Below, in pieces: positions 8,411 to 16,344 of a stretch of 64,000 nt of DNA. The stretch is taken from NCBI GenBank assembly GCA_942491665.1, contig CALOBR010000020.1, positions 62,001 to 126,000 on the forward strand, written 5' to 3'. Position numbers and translations under genes: made by a program. Within the stretch, counting starts at the first letter, position 1, and every line of letters starts with the position of its first letter. This stretch comes from CAVQGZ01 sp942491665 (GTDB lineage Bacteria; Actinomycetota; Actinomycetes; Jiangellales; Jiangellaceae). The notes beneath the pieces are model-generated. The model was given only the letters and a program-made list of their open reading frames with translations, ran no database searches and had not been told where the DNA came from.

Positions 8411-8907
8411 GCCGACCCGTCGCCGTCCTTGCCACCGCCCGTCCCCGTCCGGCGACCCACGCGATCACCGAGCGACTCGCCCAGTCGACGTACGAGAGCA
8501 GTGGGCTCCGGACGGTGGGCGACATGGATTGGTGATGGTGACACCTGCTGCCGACAGCGGCGGTAGATGCGTGCGGTCTTGAAGTCGGTGACCGCGTCGA
8601 GCACCCATGCTCAGCTGGGGTGTTCGGACGTCGTGGCGGGCACCTCCATGAGCACCGGCTCGGTGACCAGCAGCGGGCCGTCGGTGGCGATGAGCGCGGC
8701 AGTGTGGTGTGGTGGGTGGTGAGGAGGGTCGGCAGGATGGGGGAGCGACGTGGACGTCGCGATGACACGATGCAGGCTGCTCCGGGTCTCGGCTGGCGAG
8801 GCGGCGGACGGCTCGGTTTGGTGTGGACGGTAGGGTCTGATGGGGACGTGGTCGTCCTCGACTCGATGTTGTGCGCCGGACACGAGCCGGGGAGAGACGG
8901 GAGGGGG
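8411..8907. other. Convergent intergenic stretch with one toxin-gene relic
   Basis: About 500 bp between maf (rightward) and the carboxyltransferase gene (leftward). Apart from the VapC-like remnant listed separately I see no supported gene. The part from about 8700 to 8830 is rich in GT/GGT runs. Confidence 0.5.
8545..8711 (-). pseudogene. Decayed VapC-like PIN-domain toxin fragment
   Basis: On the minus strand two pieces resemble actinobacterial VapC toxins. The first is ALIATDGPLLVTEPVLMEV (about 8705-8645), matching the strand-helix block in which a conserved Glu follows VTEPV. The second is LDAVTDFKTARIYRRCRQQ (about 8601-8545), matching the helix before the catalytic DCLIAA motif. A stop and a frame change separate them, the intervening 25 or so residues are missing, and the sequence loses similarity just before the catalytic Asp. 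The N-terminal Asp motif is also absent. This is family resemblance judged by eye only. Confidence 0.45.
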
Positions 8908-10437
8908 TCAGACCGGCGGGACGCCGTGGCGCTTGGCCGGGCGCGAGCGGTCCTTGCCCGACGCTGCGGCGAACCGGGCGATCAGCTCGGCACGCATCTC
9001 GTCCGGCTCGATGATCGCGTCGATCACCAGATCAGCGGCCAACCGAAGGATGTCGATGTCTTCTTCGTACTCCTCGCGCAGCGCGGCGACGTACGTCTCG
9101 CGCGCGCCGGGGTCGTCGATCGCAGCAATCTTGTTCGCGTACACGGCGTTGACGGCTGCCTCCGGCCCCATCACGGCAACCTTCGCGCTCGGCAGGGCTA
9201 GGCAGGCGTCGGGGGCGAACCCGGGACCGGCCATGGCGTAGAGCCCGGCGCCGTAGGCCTTGCGCAGCACCACCGACACCGTCGGAACGGTCGCCTCGGC
9301 GACAGCGGTGATCATCTTCGCCCCGTGCCGGATGATGCCGGCGCGCTCCACGGCCGAGCCGATCATGAAGCCGGGCACGTCCATCAGGTAGAGCAGGGGC
9401 ACGTTGAACGCGTCGCACAGCCAGATGAACCGGGCAGCCTTGTCGGCGGTGTCGGCAAACAGCACACCGCCCTTGACGCCGGGGTTGTTGGCCAGCACCC
9501 CGATCGGAGCCCCGTCCAGCAGGCCGAACCCGACCACCATCTCGGGCGCGAACAACGGCTTGACCTCGAAGAACGAGCCTTCGTCGACGAGGGCGTCCAC
9601 CACGGCGTGCACGTCGTAGCCGATCGCCTCGTCGTCGGGGACGAGGTCGCGGGCGAACTCCCGCTCGGGTGTTCCGGCCGCGTACACCGGCGGCGCCGTC
9701 CGCCATGTCGACGGGAGGTAGGAGAAGAACGCCTGGGCCTGCTCGATCGCGTCGGCGTCGTCGACGGCCAGGTTGTCGCCGCAGCCGGAGACGCTGGCGT
9801 GCATCCGAGCCCCGCCCATCTCGTCCAGCGTCACCTGCTCACCGACCACCATCTCCGCCATACGAGGCGACCCGAGGTACATCGAGGCGTTGCCCTCCAC
9901 CATGATCACGATGTCGCAGAACGCCGGGATGTAGGCCCCGCCGGCCGCGCTCGGCCCGAACAGGCAGCAGATCTGCGGCACCTTGCCCGAGAGCAGCACC
10001 TGGTTGCGAAAGATGCGACCGGCCCCGCGGCGTCCCGGGAAGAGCTGCACCTGGTCGGTGATCCGCGCCCCGGCGGAGTCGACCAGCCAGAAGATCGGCA
10101 GCTCCTCGTTCAGCGCGATCTCGGTCGCCCGCACGATCTTCTCGACCGTGCGCGCGCCCCACGAGCCGGCCTTGACCGTCGGGTCGTTGGCGACGACGAC
10201 GACCGGTCGACCGTCCACCAGCCCCCGGCCGGTAACGACGCCGTCGGCCGGCAGCCCGTCGGCCAGCGCATTGGCCAGCTGACCGTCCTCGATGAACGTG
10301 CCGGCGTCGAGCAGCAGGTCGAGCCGCTCCCGTACGTGCAGCTTGTTCTGCGACGCCAGCTTGGTCGCGCCCGCCTCGGACGGTGCCAGGGTGCGCTCGC
10401 GGGCCGCGGCGACCTCGGACCAGTGGTCGTGGGACAT
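8908..10437 (-). CDS. Acyl-CoA carboxylase carboxyltransferase subunit (second paralogue)
   Basis: 509-residue biotin-dependent carboxyltransferase, distinct from the one at 5220. It has FWLVDSAGARITDQVQLFPG and LFGPSAAGGAYIPAF in the N-half and MDVPGFMIGSAVERAGIIR and RKAYGAGLYAMAGPGF in the C-half. Such sequences group with methylcrotonyl/geranyl- or uncharacterised acyl-CoA carboxylases, not the classic propionyl type. The AGLYAM and AVERAGIIR variants support a branched or longer acyl substrate, which is inference. Its start overlaps the stop of the acyl-CoA dehydrogenase (TGATG), so the two enzymes are translationally coupled and probably act in sequence. Confidence 0.92.
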   Translation of the reverse strand: MSHDHWSEVAAARERTLAPSEAGATKLASQNKLHVRERLDLLLDAGTFIEDGQLANALADGLPADGVVTGRGLVDGRPVVVVANDPTVKAGSWGARTVEKIVRATEIALNEELPIFWLVDSAGARITDQVQLFPGRRGAGRIFRNQVLLSGKVPQICCLFGPSAAGGAYIPAFCDIVIMVEGNASMYLGSPRMAEMVVGEQVTLDEMGGARMHASVSGCGDNLAVDDADAIEQAQAFFSYLPSTWRTAPPVYAAGTPEREFARDLVPDDEAIGYDVHAVVDALVDEGSFFEVKPLFAPEMVVGFGLLDGAPIGVLANNPGVKGGVLFADTADKAARFIWLCDAFNVPLLYLMDVPGFMIGSAVERAGIIRHGAKMITAVAEATVPTVSVVLRKAYGAGLYAMAGPGFAPDACLALPSAKVAVMGPEAAVNAVYANKIAAIDDPGARETYVAALREEYEEDIDILRLAADLVIDAIIEPDEMRAELIARFAAASGKDRSRPAKRHGVPPV

Positions 10438-11603
10438 CAGCCGACCGGAAGCCCCAAGGCCCGAGCCAGCACGAGACGCTGCACCTCGCTGGTGCCCTCG
10501 CCCACCTCGAGGATCTTCGCGTCGCGGTAGAACCGGGCGACGGGGTACTCCTCGATGAAGCCGTAGCCACCGAACACCTGCGTGGCGACCCGCGTGGCGC
10601 TCACCGCCGCCTCGGTCGCGTACAGCTTGGCGCGCGCGGCGGCACGGGCCACCGTCGCCGGGTCAGCGCCGGCGTCCTTGAGCGCCGCCGCCTTGTAGAC
10701 GAGCAGGGTCGAGTTCTCGACCGCGACGTCGAGGTCGGCCAGCGGAAAGGCCACCCCCTGGTTCGACCCGATCGGACGGCCGAAGGCCATCCGATCGCCG
10801 GCGTAGGCGACCGACTGCTCCAGGCACGCCCGGGCCAGGCCGAGGGCGAGAGCGGCGATGGCGATGCGTCCGTCGTCGAGCGTGGCCAAGAACTGGCGGA
10901 AGCCGCTGCCGCGCTCCCCCAGCAGGTTGGCCGCCGGCACGCGGGCCCCGTCGAAGGTCAGGCCGTGGGTGTCGGAGGCGTGCCAGCCCAGCTTGTCGTA
11001 GGCCGGCTCGACGATGAACCCCGGCGTCCCGGCGGGCACGAGGATGGCCGAGATCTCGGGCTTGCCGTCCTCGCGGGTGCCGGTTCGTGTCGTGACGGTG
11101 ACCACCGAGGTGATGTCGGTGCCGGAGTTCGTGATGAAGGCCTTGGCGCCCGTGATCACCCACTCGTCGCCGTCGAGCCGGGCGAGGGTCGTCGTGCCGC
11201 CCGCGTCCGAGCCCGCCTCTGGCTCGGTGAGACCGAACGCCGCCAGTGCCCGGCCGGCGACCAGGTCAGGCAGGTAGCGCTGCTTCTGCTCGTCGGTGCC
11301 GAACATGGCGATGGGGGTGATGCCGAGGCCCACACCCGCCGACAGGGTGATGCCCACCGACTGGTCGACGCGTCCCAGCTCTTCGATGGCGATGCAGAGA
11401 CTGGTGAAGTCGCCGCCGGCGCCCCCGTACTCCGGCGGGGCGGTGATGCCGAACAGTCCCATCTCGCCCATCGCGGCGACGGTCTCGAGCGGGAAGTGGT
11501 GCTTGCGGTCCCACTCGGCCACGTGCGGGGCGACCTCCTGCTCGGCGAAGTCGCGCACGACCTTCCTGAACGCCTCGTGATCGGCAGAAAGCTCATGGCT
11601 CAT
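10437..11603 (-). CDS. Acyl-CoA dehydrogenase
   Basis: FAD-dependent alpha,beta-dehydrogenation of acyl-CoA. 388 residues from ATG 11603 (MSHELSADHEAF), normal length. Visible are the FAD-site signature AAFGLTEPEAGSDAGG, ITGAKAFITNSG, and the C-terminal YGFIEEYPVARFYRDAKILE and EGTSEVQRLVLAR. In the last block the Glu of the YxxEGTSE region is the usual catalytic base. Coupling to the carboxyltransferase suggests a leucine/isoprenoid-type pathway (dehydrogenase, then carboxylation of the enoyl-CoA). It is divergent from the biotin carboxylase gene with 78 bp between the starts. Confidence 0.95.
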   Translation of the reverse strand: MSHELSADHEAFRKVVRDFAEQEVAPHVAEWDRKHHFPLETVAAMGEMGLFGITAPPEYGGAGGDFTSLCIAIEELGRVDQSVGITLSAGVGLGITPIAMFGTDEQKQRYLPDLVAGRALAAFGLTEPEAGSDAGGTTTLARLDGDEWVITGAKAFITNSGTDITSVVTVTTRTGTREDGKPEISAILVPAGTPGFIVEPAYDKLGWHASDTHGLTFDGARVPAANLLGERGSGFRQFLATLDDGRIAIAALALGLARACLEQSVAYAGDRMAFGRPIGSNQGVAFPLADLDVAVENSTLLVYKAAALKDAGADPATVARAAARAKLYATEAAVSATRVATQVFGGYGFIEEYPVARFYRDAKILEVGEGTSEVQRLVLARALGLPVG

Positions 11604-11667
11604 GGGCCTCACGGTAGGGGGTCGTGGTTGTGACGGACGACCCTGCCCGCCGCCGACGCCGTGCATC

Positions 11668-11673
11668 TAGACT
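11668..11673 (+). promoter_or_regulatory. -10 box TAGACT in front of the carboxylase alpha gene
   Basis: TAGACT is followed by TTGGAGCC (8 nt) and GTG 11682. GGAG could serve as a ribosome site if transcription starts further upstream, but the -10 spacing fits a leaderless start as at other genes in the window. Confidence 0.5.
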
Positions 11674-11681
11674 TTGGAGCC

Positions 11682-13466
11682 GTGCCGACGATCACCAAGG
11701 TCCTCATCGCCAACCGTGCCGAGATCGCTGTTCGCGTCGCCCGTGCGTGCAAGGACGCCGGCATCGCCTCGGTCGCCGTCTACGCCGACTCCGACCGCGA
11801 CGCCCAGCACGTCCGCGTCGCCGACGAGGCGTACTCCCTGGACGGGGAGACGAGCGCGCAGACCTACCTCGACATCGAGAAGCTGCTCGACGTGGCCCGG
11901 CGCTCCGGCGCCGACGCCGTGCACCCTGGCTACGGCTTCTTGTCCGAGAACGCCCACTTCGCCCAGGCCGTCATCGACGCCGGGCTGATCTGGGTCGGCC
12001 CACCACCGTCGGCCATCGAGTCCCTCGGCGACAAGGTGAGCGCCCGGCACATCGCCGAGCGCGCCGGCGCGCCGCTGGTGGCCGGCACCCCCGACCCGGT
12101 CGCCGGCGCGGACGAGGTGGTTGCCTTCGCCGAGCAGCACGGCCTGCCGATCGCCATCAAGGCCGCGTTCGGCGGTGGCGGGCGCGGGCTCAAGGTGGCC
12201 CGTGAGATGGGCGAGGTCGCCGAGATGTTCGACTCGGCGGTGCGCGAGGCCGTCGCTGCCTTCGGACGCGGCGAGTGCTTCGTCGAGCGTTACCTCGACC
12301 GGCCCCGCCACGTCGAGACCCAGTGCCTGGCCGATCAGCACGGCAACGTCGTCGTGGTGTCCACACGTGACTGCTCGCTGCAGCGTCGCCACCAGAAGCT
12401 GGTCGAAGAGGCGCCTGCGCCGTTCCTGAGCGACAAGCAGAACGCCGACATCTACGCAGCCAGCAAGGCGATCCTGCGCGAGGCCGGCTACTACGGCGCG
12501 GGCACCGTCGAGTTCTTGGTGGGCCAGGACGGCACCATCTCGTTCCTCGAGGTCAACACCCGGCTTCAGGTCGAGCACCCGGTGAGCGAAGAGGTCGCCG
12601 GGGTCGACCTGGTGCGCGAGATGTTCCGCATCGCCGAGGGCCAAGAGCTCGGCTACGACGACCCGACGATCCGTGGTCACTCGATCGAGTTCCGCATCAA
12701 CGGCGAAGACCCGGGCCGCGGCTTCTTGCCCATGCCCGGCCCGGTCACCGTGTTCGACCCTCCGTCCGGTCCCGGCGTGCGCGTGGACGCCGGCGTCGAG
12801 GCGGGCAGCGTGATCGGCCAGAACTTCGACTCACTGCTCGCCAAGCTCATCGTCACCGGGGCGAACCGCCAGCAGGCCCTTCAGCGCTCTCGCCGCGCCC
12901 TGGCCGAGTTCGAGATCGACGGCATGGCAACGGCCCTCACGTTCCACCGGGTGGTGGTGGCCGACCCGGCGTTCGCGCCGGACGACCCCGACACACCATT
13001 CTCGGTGCACACCCGCTGGATCGAGACCGAGTTCGACAACACCATCGAGCCGTTCGTCGCCGCTGGTGCCGAGGCCGAGGAGGCGGCCCAGCGACAGAGC
13101 GTCACCGTCGAGGTGGACGGCAAGCGCCTGCAGGTCACGCTGCCCGGGTCGCTCGCCGTCAGCGCGGCGCCGGGGGCAGCGGGAACCGCCGGGCGTCCGC
13201 AGGCCCGCCGCGTCGGCAAGCGCGGTGGCGGTGCTGCGGCCGGCGCGTCCGGCGACTCCCTGGCCTCGCCGATGCAGGGCACCATCGTGAAGATGGCGGT
13301 CAGCGAGGGTGACATCGTGGCGGCCGGCGACCTCGTCGTCGTCCTGGAGGCCATGAAGATGGAGCAGCCCCTCAACGCTCACAAGGCCGGCACGATCACC
13401 AACCTCACGTCCGAGGTGGGCTCCACCGTGTCCAGCGGCGCGGTGATCTGCGACATCGTGGAGTAG
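11682..13466 (+). CDS. Acetyl/propionyl-CoA carboxylase alpha subunit (biotin carboxylase plus biotin carrier)
   Basis: Carboxylates its own biotin with ATP and bicarbonate and hands it to the beta subunits. 594 residues from GTG 11682. Order: biotin carboxylase N-domain (KVLIANRAEIAVRVARAC), ATP-grasp with IKAAFGGGGRGLKVAR, the site TRDCSLQRRHQKLVEEAPAP, EVNTRLQVEHPVSE, and a C-domain. An Ala/Gly-rich linker (about residues 500-525) leads to the carrier domain with the biotin lysine in EAMKMEQP (about residue 560). The only biotin carrier in the window, so it probably serves both carboxyltransferases and is the BirA substrate. It converges with the VOC gene two bases downstream. Confidence 0.96.
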   Translation: MPTITKVLIANRAEIAVRVARACKDAGIASVAVYADSDRDAQHVRVADEAYSLDGETSAQTYLDIEKLLDVARRSGADAVHPGYGFLSENAHFAQAVIDAGLIWVGPPPSAIESLGDKVSARHIAERAGAPLVAGTPDPVAGADEVVAFAEQHGLPIAIKAAFGGGGRGLKVAREMGEVAEMFDSAVREAVAAFGRGECFVERYLDRPRHVETQCLADQHGNVVVVSTRDCSLQRRHQKLVEEAPAPFLSDKQNADIYAASKAILREAGYYGAGTVEFLVGQDGTISFLEVNTRLQVEHPVSEEVAGVDLVREMFRIAEGQELGYDDPTIRGHSIEFRINGEDPGRGFLPMPGPVTVFDPPSGPGVRVDAGVEAGSVIGQNFDSLLAKLIVTGANRQQALQRSRRALAEFEIDGMATALTFHRVVVADPAFAPDDPDTPFSVHTRWIETEFDNTIEPFVAAGAEAEEAAQRQSVTVEVDGKRLQVTLPGSLAVSAAPGAAGTAGRPQARRVGKRGGGAAAGASGDSLASPMQGTIVKMAVSEGDIVAAGDLVVVLEAMKMEQPLNAHKAGTITNLTSEVGSTVSSGAVICDIVE

Positions 13467-13468
13467 CG

Positions 13469-13879
13469 CTACCCCGCTACCAGGCAGAACGGGTGCCCGG
13501 CAGGGTCGAGGTACACCCGGAACGAGCCGTCGGACGACGGCTGGTGCTCGTGGACGCGCGCCCCGGCTGCCAGCACGGCAGGCTCGACAGCGTCGATGTC
13601 TGCCACGGAGAAGTCCAGGTGCACCTGCTGCGGGTGGCTGCCGCCGGGCCAGGTGGGCGCGACCCAGTCGTCGATCCGCTGGAAGGCGAGGGTTGCGCGG
13701 CCGTCCGGGTTGTCCGGGGTGAGACCGCCGCCAGGGGGCACGAGCGTCGTCCAGTCGGCGCTCGAGCCGTCCTCGACCTGCCACCCCAGCACCTCGGCGT
13801 AGAACCGGCCGAGCGCCGACGCGTCGGGGCAGTCGAGCACCACGAGATCGAGCCGGGGCCGTGGCGAGCGCGCGTCCAT
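13469..13879 (-). CDS. VOC/glyoxalase-like domain protein
   Basis: 136-residue vicinal-oxygen-chelate fold protein with two beta-alpha-beta-beta-beta modules. The first begins LDLVVLDCPDASALGRFYAE and ends before FQRIDDW; the second begins QVHLDFSVADIDAVEPAVL and ends FRVYLDPAGHPFCLV. Conserved VLGW and DPxGxPFCL motifs place it with the glyoxalase-like domain class (often pfam 18029) whose function is unknown. Start ATG 13879; a TTG at 13888 is also possible. Confidence 0.8.
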   Translation of the reverse strand: MDARSPRPRLDLVVLDCPDASALGRFYAEVLGWQVEDGSSADWTTLVPPGGGLTPDNPDGRATLAFQRIDDWVAPTWPGGSHPQQVHLDFSVADIDAVEPAVLAAGARVHEHQPSSDGSFRVYLDPAGHPFCLVAG

Positions 13880-13913
13880 GCCGCCCAACGTATCGACCAG
13901 CCGACCGGTCGCT

Positions 13914-14906
13914 CTAGGCGCGGGCTGAGTGCGTCGTCATCGGGACGGACGCCACGTCCGGGGTGTGGCGCACCGCGAGCTCGACCAGGCGCCGAGCGGC
14001 TGGGGCGTGCGTGCGGTCCGCGCGCAGCGCCACGCAGATCTCGCGCGGCGCCAGGGGCGGGTCGAGCGGGTGTATGTGGATCGTCGGGTCGTCCTGGTCG
14101 ACGGCAAGAAGGGGCATCACCGCGGCTCCCATCCGAGCGGTGACCATGGCCTGGATGGCGGCGTTGTCGTTGGACCGGAAGACATAGCGAGGGGACACGC
14201 CGCGCGCCTTGAGCCCGTCGTCGATGAGCACCTGGCACGAGTCGTCGGCGTTGCCGGCGATCACCGGGTACCCGTCGAGGCTCGACATCGGCATGACCGG
14301 CGCCGCCGGCTGCGGCGCGGCCCCGGCCCGGTTTCGTGCGCGCCGCGTGGGCACCGAGCACTCCTCGGCGGGCGTGACGACCACGAAGGGGTCGAAGCAC
14401 AGATGCGTCCCGTCCAGGTGCGGGTCGTCCACCGGCCCGAGGACGAAGGCGACGTCGAGCTCGTCGCCGAGCAGACCGCTGAGCAGGTCGGCGTTCACGT
14501 CCTGCTCGTGCAGGGTGATGTCCAGCGCCGGCGCCTCACGTCGAAGATCGGCGATGACCGGCGGCAGCAGGGCCACCGACGCGCTCTGGAACGTGCCGAC
14601 GTGCAGCCGTCCGCCCACCCCGGCCGCGAGGTCGGCGAGCTGGCGGTCGGCCACGTCGAGGCGCGCCAGCACGGCGTCGGCGTGCTCGACCAGCAGGCGA
14701 CCAGCCGGCGTCAGCACCGCAGCGCGCGGCCCGCCCGGCCGGTCGAACAGCTTCGCCCCGACGACCTTCTCCAGGGCCGCGATCTGCTGGCTCACCGCAG
14801 CCTGGGAGAACCCGAGGACGGCGGCGGCGCGACCGAACGACCCTTCGCGCGCCACCGCCTGCAGTGCCCGCAGCTGACGGACGTCGGCATTGCGAAGGCT
14901 GCCCAT
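13914..14906 (-). CDS. LysR-family transcriptional regulator
   Basis: 330 residues from ATG 14906 (alternatives at 14912 and 14918). The N-terminal winged HTH is VRQLRALQAVAREGSFGRAA followed by LGFSQAAVSQQIAALE, then LFDRPGG. A co-inducer-binding type 2 periplasmic-like domain starts at GRLHVGTFQSASVALLPPVI. An insertion of about 20 residues rich in Arg/Ala/Pro (around residues 190-210) splits the effector domain. The gene is divergent from the small gene at 14983, and the 75-bp gap holds an inverted repeat that is a likely binding site, so autoregulation plus control of the neighbour is the natural guess. Confidence 0.92.
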   Translation of the reverse strand: MGSLRNADVRQLRALQAVAREGSFGRAAAVLGFSQAAVSQQIAALEKVVGAKLFDRPGGPRAAVLTPAGRLLVEHADAVLARLDVADRQLADLAAGVGGRLHVGTFQSASVALLPPVIADLRREAPALDITLHEQDVNADLLSGLLGDELDVAFVLGPVDDPHLDGTHLCFDPFVVVTPAEECSVPTRRARNRAGAAPQPAAPVMPMSSLDGYPVIAGNADDSCQVLIDDGLKARGVSPRYVFRSNDNAAIQAMVTARMGAAVMPLLAVDQDDPTIHIHPLDPPLAPREICVALRADRTHAPAARRLVELAVRHTPDVASVPMTTHSARA

Positions 14907-14907
14907 A

Positions 14908-14960
14908 GTCATAAGCATAGCCGTCCATCACCATAAGAGATCATCGTTTGTGCTTATGAC
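14908..14960. promoter_or_regulatory. Putative LysR operator: 10-bp inverted repeat with an internal half-site
   Basis: GTCATAAGCA at 14908-14917 is the exact reverse complement of TGCTTATGAC at 14951-14960. Between them CCATAAGAGATC (14931-14942) carries a third ATAAG half-site. The left arm sits immediately before the regulator's ATG at 14906, consistent with autorepression, and the right arm overlaps the promoter of the divergent gene. Confidence 0.55.
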
Positions 14961-14970
14961 AATCCGGGCG

Positions 14971-14976
14971 TACCGT
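14971..14976 (+). promoter_or_regulatory. -10 box TACCGT of the LysR-linked small gene
   Basis: TACCGT lies 6 nt before ATG 14983. A plausible -35, TTGTGC at 14947-14952, is 18 nt upstream of it and overlaps the right arm of the inverted repeat, so bound LysR protein would touch the polymerase site. Confidence 0.45.
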
Positions 14977-14982
14977 CTTGGT

Positions 14983-15291
14983 ATGCGCCAGTTCTCGCCC
15001 CAGTCCATCGGCACCCTCGACGACCTTGCGTTCCGCGTCGCCGCCGACGGCGTGGACACCGATCGCAGCGCCGTCACCCAGGTGGTACGCAGCGCCGCAC
15101 GGCAGGGAGCCCCGAGCGTGCTCACCGACCTGGTGATCGACCCGCGTGAGCCCGGCGTGGCGCGCCAGCGGGCCTTCGGGGAGCTGCTCATGTTCCTCGG
15201 CCGCAGCCGCCAGCCGGACGAGGCCCCCGTGTCCACGCAGCCGAACGACCCCGGCCGGCGAGACGCCGCATGGCCTGCGCACGCCGCCTGA
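14983..15291 (+). CDS. Small uncharacterised protein under likely LysR control
   Basis: 102 residues starting MRQFSPQSIGTLDDLAFRV. Predicted mostly helical and soluble: RSAVTQVVRSAARQ and RQRAFGELLMFLGR look like amphipathic helices. The last 25 residues are Pro/Asp/Arg-rich and probably disordered. I do not recognise a family. The ATG is fixed by the -10 box just upstream. It is divergent from the LysR gene and followed after 15 bp by the Gly-rich membrane protein gene, possibly as one operon. Confidence 0.65.
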   Translation: MRQFSPQSIGTLDDLAFRVAADGVDTDRSAVTQVVRSAARQGAPSVLTDLVIDPREPGVARQRAFGELLMFLGRSRQPDEAPVSTQPNDPGRRDAAWPAHAA

Positions 15292-15306
15292 GGTAGACAT
15301 AGCAGC

Positions 15307-16155
15307 GTGGAGCTGCTTCTGATCCTGCTTGTTGTGGGCGCGATCTTCTGGTTCGTGGGCAAGTCGACCAACCAAGGCCGTCTTGCCGACGGTGCCGCGC
15401 CGGCCCAGGTCGGCCGTGGTCGCCGAGGCGGGCAGCCCGACCCGCGCATGGACGCCGTGCGCCGGGTGGCGTCCGAAGACGTCACGCAGCTCGGTGAGCA
15501 GCTGCAGCGCGAGCCCATCCCCGAGGGGCTCGGCGACGAGGCGTACGCCGACTGGCAGCGCGCCCTGGACGCCTACGAGAACGCCAAGGCCGCGCTCGAC
15601 AACGCCGCGACGCCAGAAGACCTGGCCTGGGTCACGCGGGCGTTGGACGACGGACGGTTCGCCCTCGCCACCCTCGCAGCGCGTCGAGAGGGCCGCGAGC
15701 TGCCCAACCGGCGCGGCCCCTGCTTCTTCGACCAACGCCACGGCATCTCGATCCAGGACTCCTCGTGGGCTCCCCCGGGCGGGGCTCCCCGCGACGTGCC
15801 GGTGTGTGCGGCCTGCGCGACGCGCATCGCCGACGGCATCTCTCCCGACGCCCGTACCGTCCCCACCGCCGACGGCGAGCGTCCGTACTGGGAAGCCGGG
15901 CCGGAGTACGGACCCTGGGCCCGGGGGTGGTACGGCGCGCAGGGTGCCTACCTGCTCAACGGCATGCTGGTCGGCACGATGCTGGGATCGATGCTGTGGG
16001 CCCCGATGGGCTACGGCATGGACGGTGGCGGCTTCGAGGGTGACGGTGGCTCGGACGCCGGTGGCGACGCGGGCGGTGACGCCGGTGGCGGCGACTTCGG
16101 CGGTGGTGGGGACTTCGGTGGCGGCGGGGACTTCGGCGGAGGCTTCGACTTCTAG
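15307..16155 (+). CDS. Membrane-anchored protein with Gly-Asp-Phe repeat tail
   Basis: 282 residues, family not recognised. Residues 1-17 (VELLLILLVVGAIFWFV) form one N-terminal membrane helix. A helical middle region contains DWQRALDAYENAKAAL and DLAWVTRALDDGRFALATL. A short Cys pair, VCAACATRI, lies after RGPCFFDQRHG, a possible metal site. A hydrophobic stretch YLLNGMLVGTMLGSMLW comes before a tail of GGDA and GGGDFGG repeats that ends GGFDF. The tail resembles those of bacterial Gly-rich membrane proteins such as TPM-domain proteins, but the core does not show a TPM motif. GTG start at 15307. Confidence 0.7.
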   Translation: MELLLILLVVGAIFWFVGKSTNQGRLADGAAPAQVGRGRRGGQPDPRMDAVRRVASEDVTQLGEQLQREPIPEGLGDEAYADWQRALDAYENAKAALDNAATPEDLAWVTRALDDGRFALATLAARREGRELPNRRGPCFFDQRHGISIQDSSWAPPGGAPRDVPVCAACATRIADGISPDARTVPTADGERPYWEAGPEYGPWARGWYGAQGAYLLNGMLVGTMLGSMLWAPMGYGMDGGGFEGDGGSDAGGDAGGDAGGGDFGGGGDFGGGGDFGGGFDF

Positions 16156-16204
16156 CCGGCTCTCCCGTCCAAGCGTCAAGGCGGCATGTGGGTAGTCAGG
16201 GCAG

Positions 16205-16280
16205 CCTGAGCCGCACCGCGACGGCTGGTAGCGCGACCTGAGCCGCACCTCGACGAGGCTCCCGTGACCCGAGCTGCACC
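16205..16280. repeat. Three imperfect tandem repeats, about 32-bp period
   Basis: CCTGAGCCGCACC occurs at 16205-16217 and again at 16237-16249; a degenerate copy CCCGAGCTGCACC is at 16268-16280. Each copy is followed by a CGACG/CGATG-like sequence. The third copy leads into a short hairpin, ACCACG/CGTGGT, at about 16279-16294. They lie in the 189-bp gap between converging genes. The function is unknown; remnants of a tandem duplication are possible. Confidence 0.5.
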
Positions 16281-16344
16281 ACGATGCCGTGGTGGCCTCC
16301 TCGGGCCCACCTCGACGTCGTCGGCGACGGGACGACCGCGCGGA

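Noticed and set aside
16205..16280. Possible CRISPR array
   Set aside because: Only three degenerate units, short identity (13 bp), no cas genes nearby and related spacer sequence between units.
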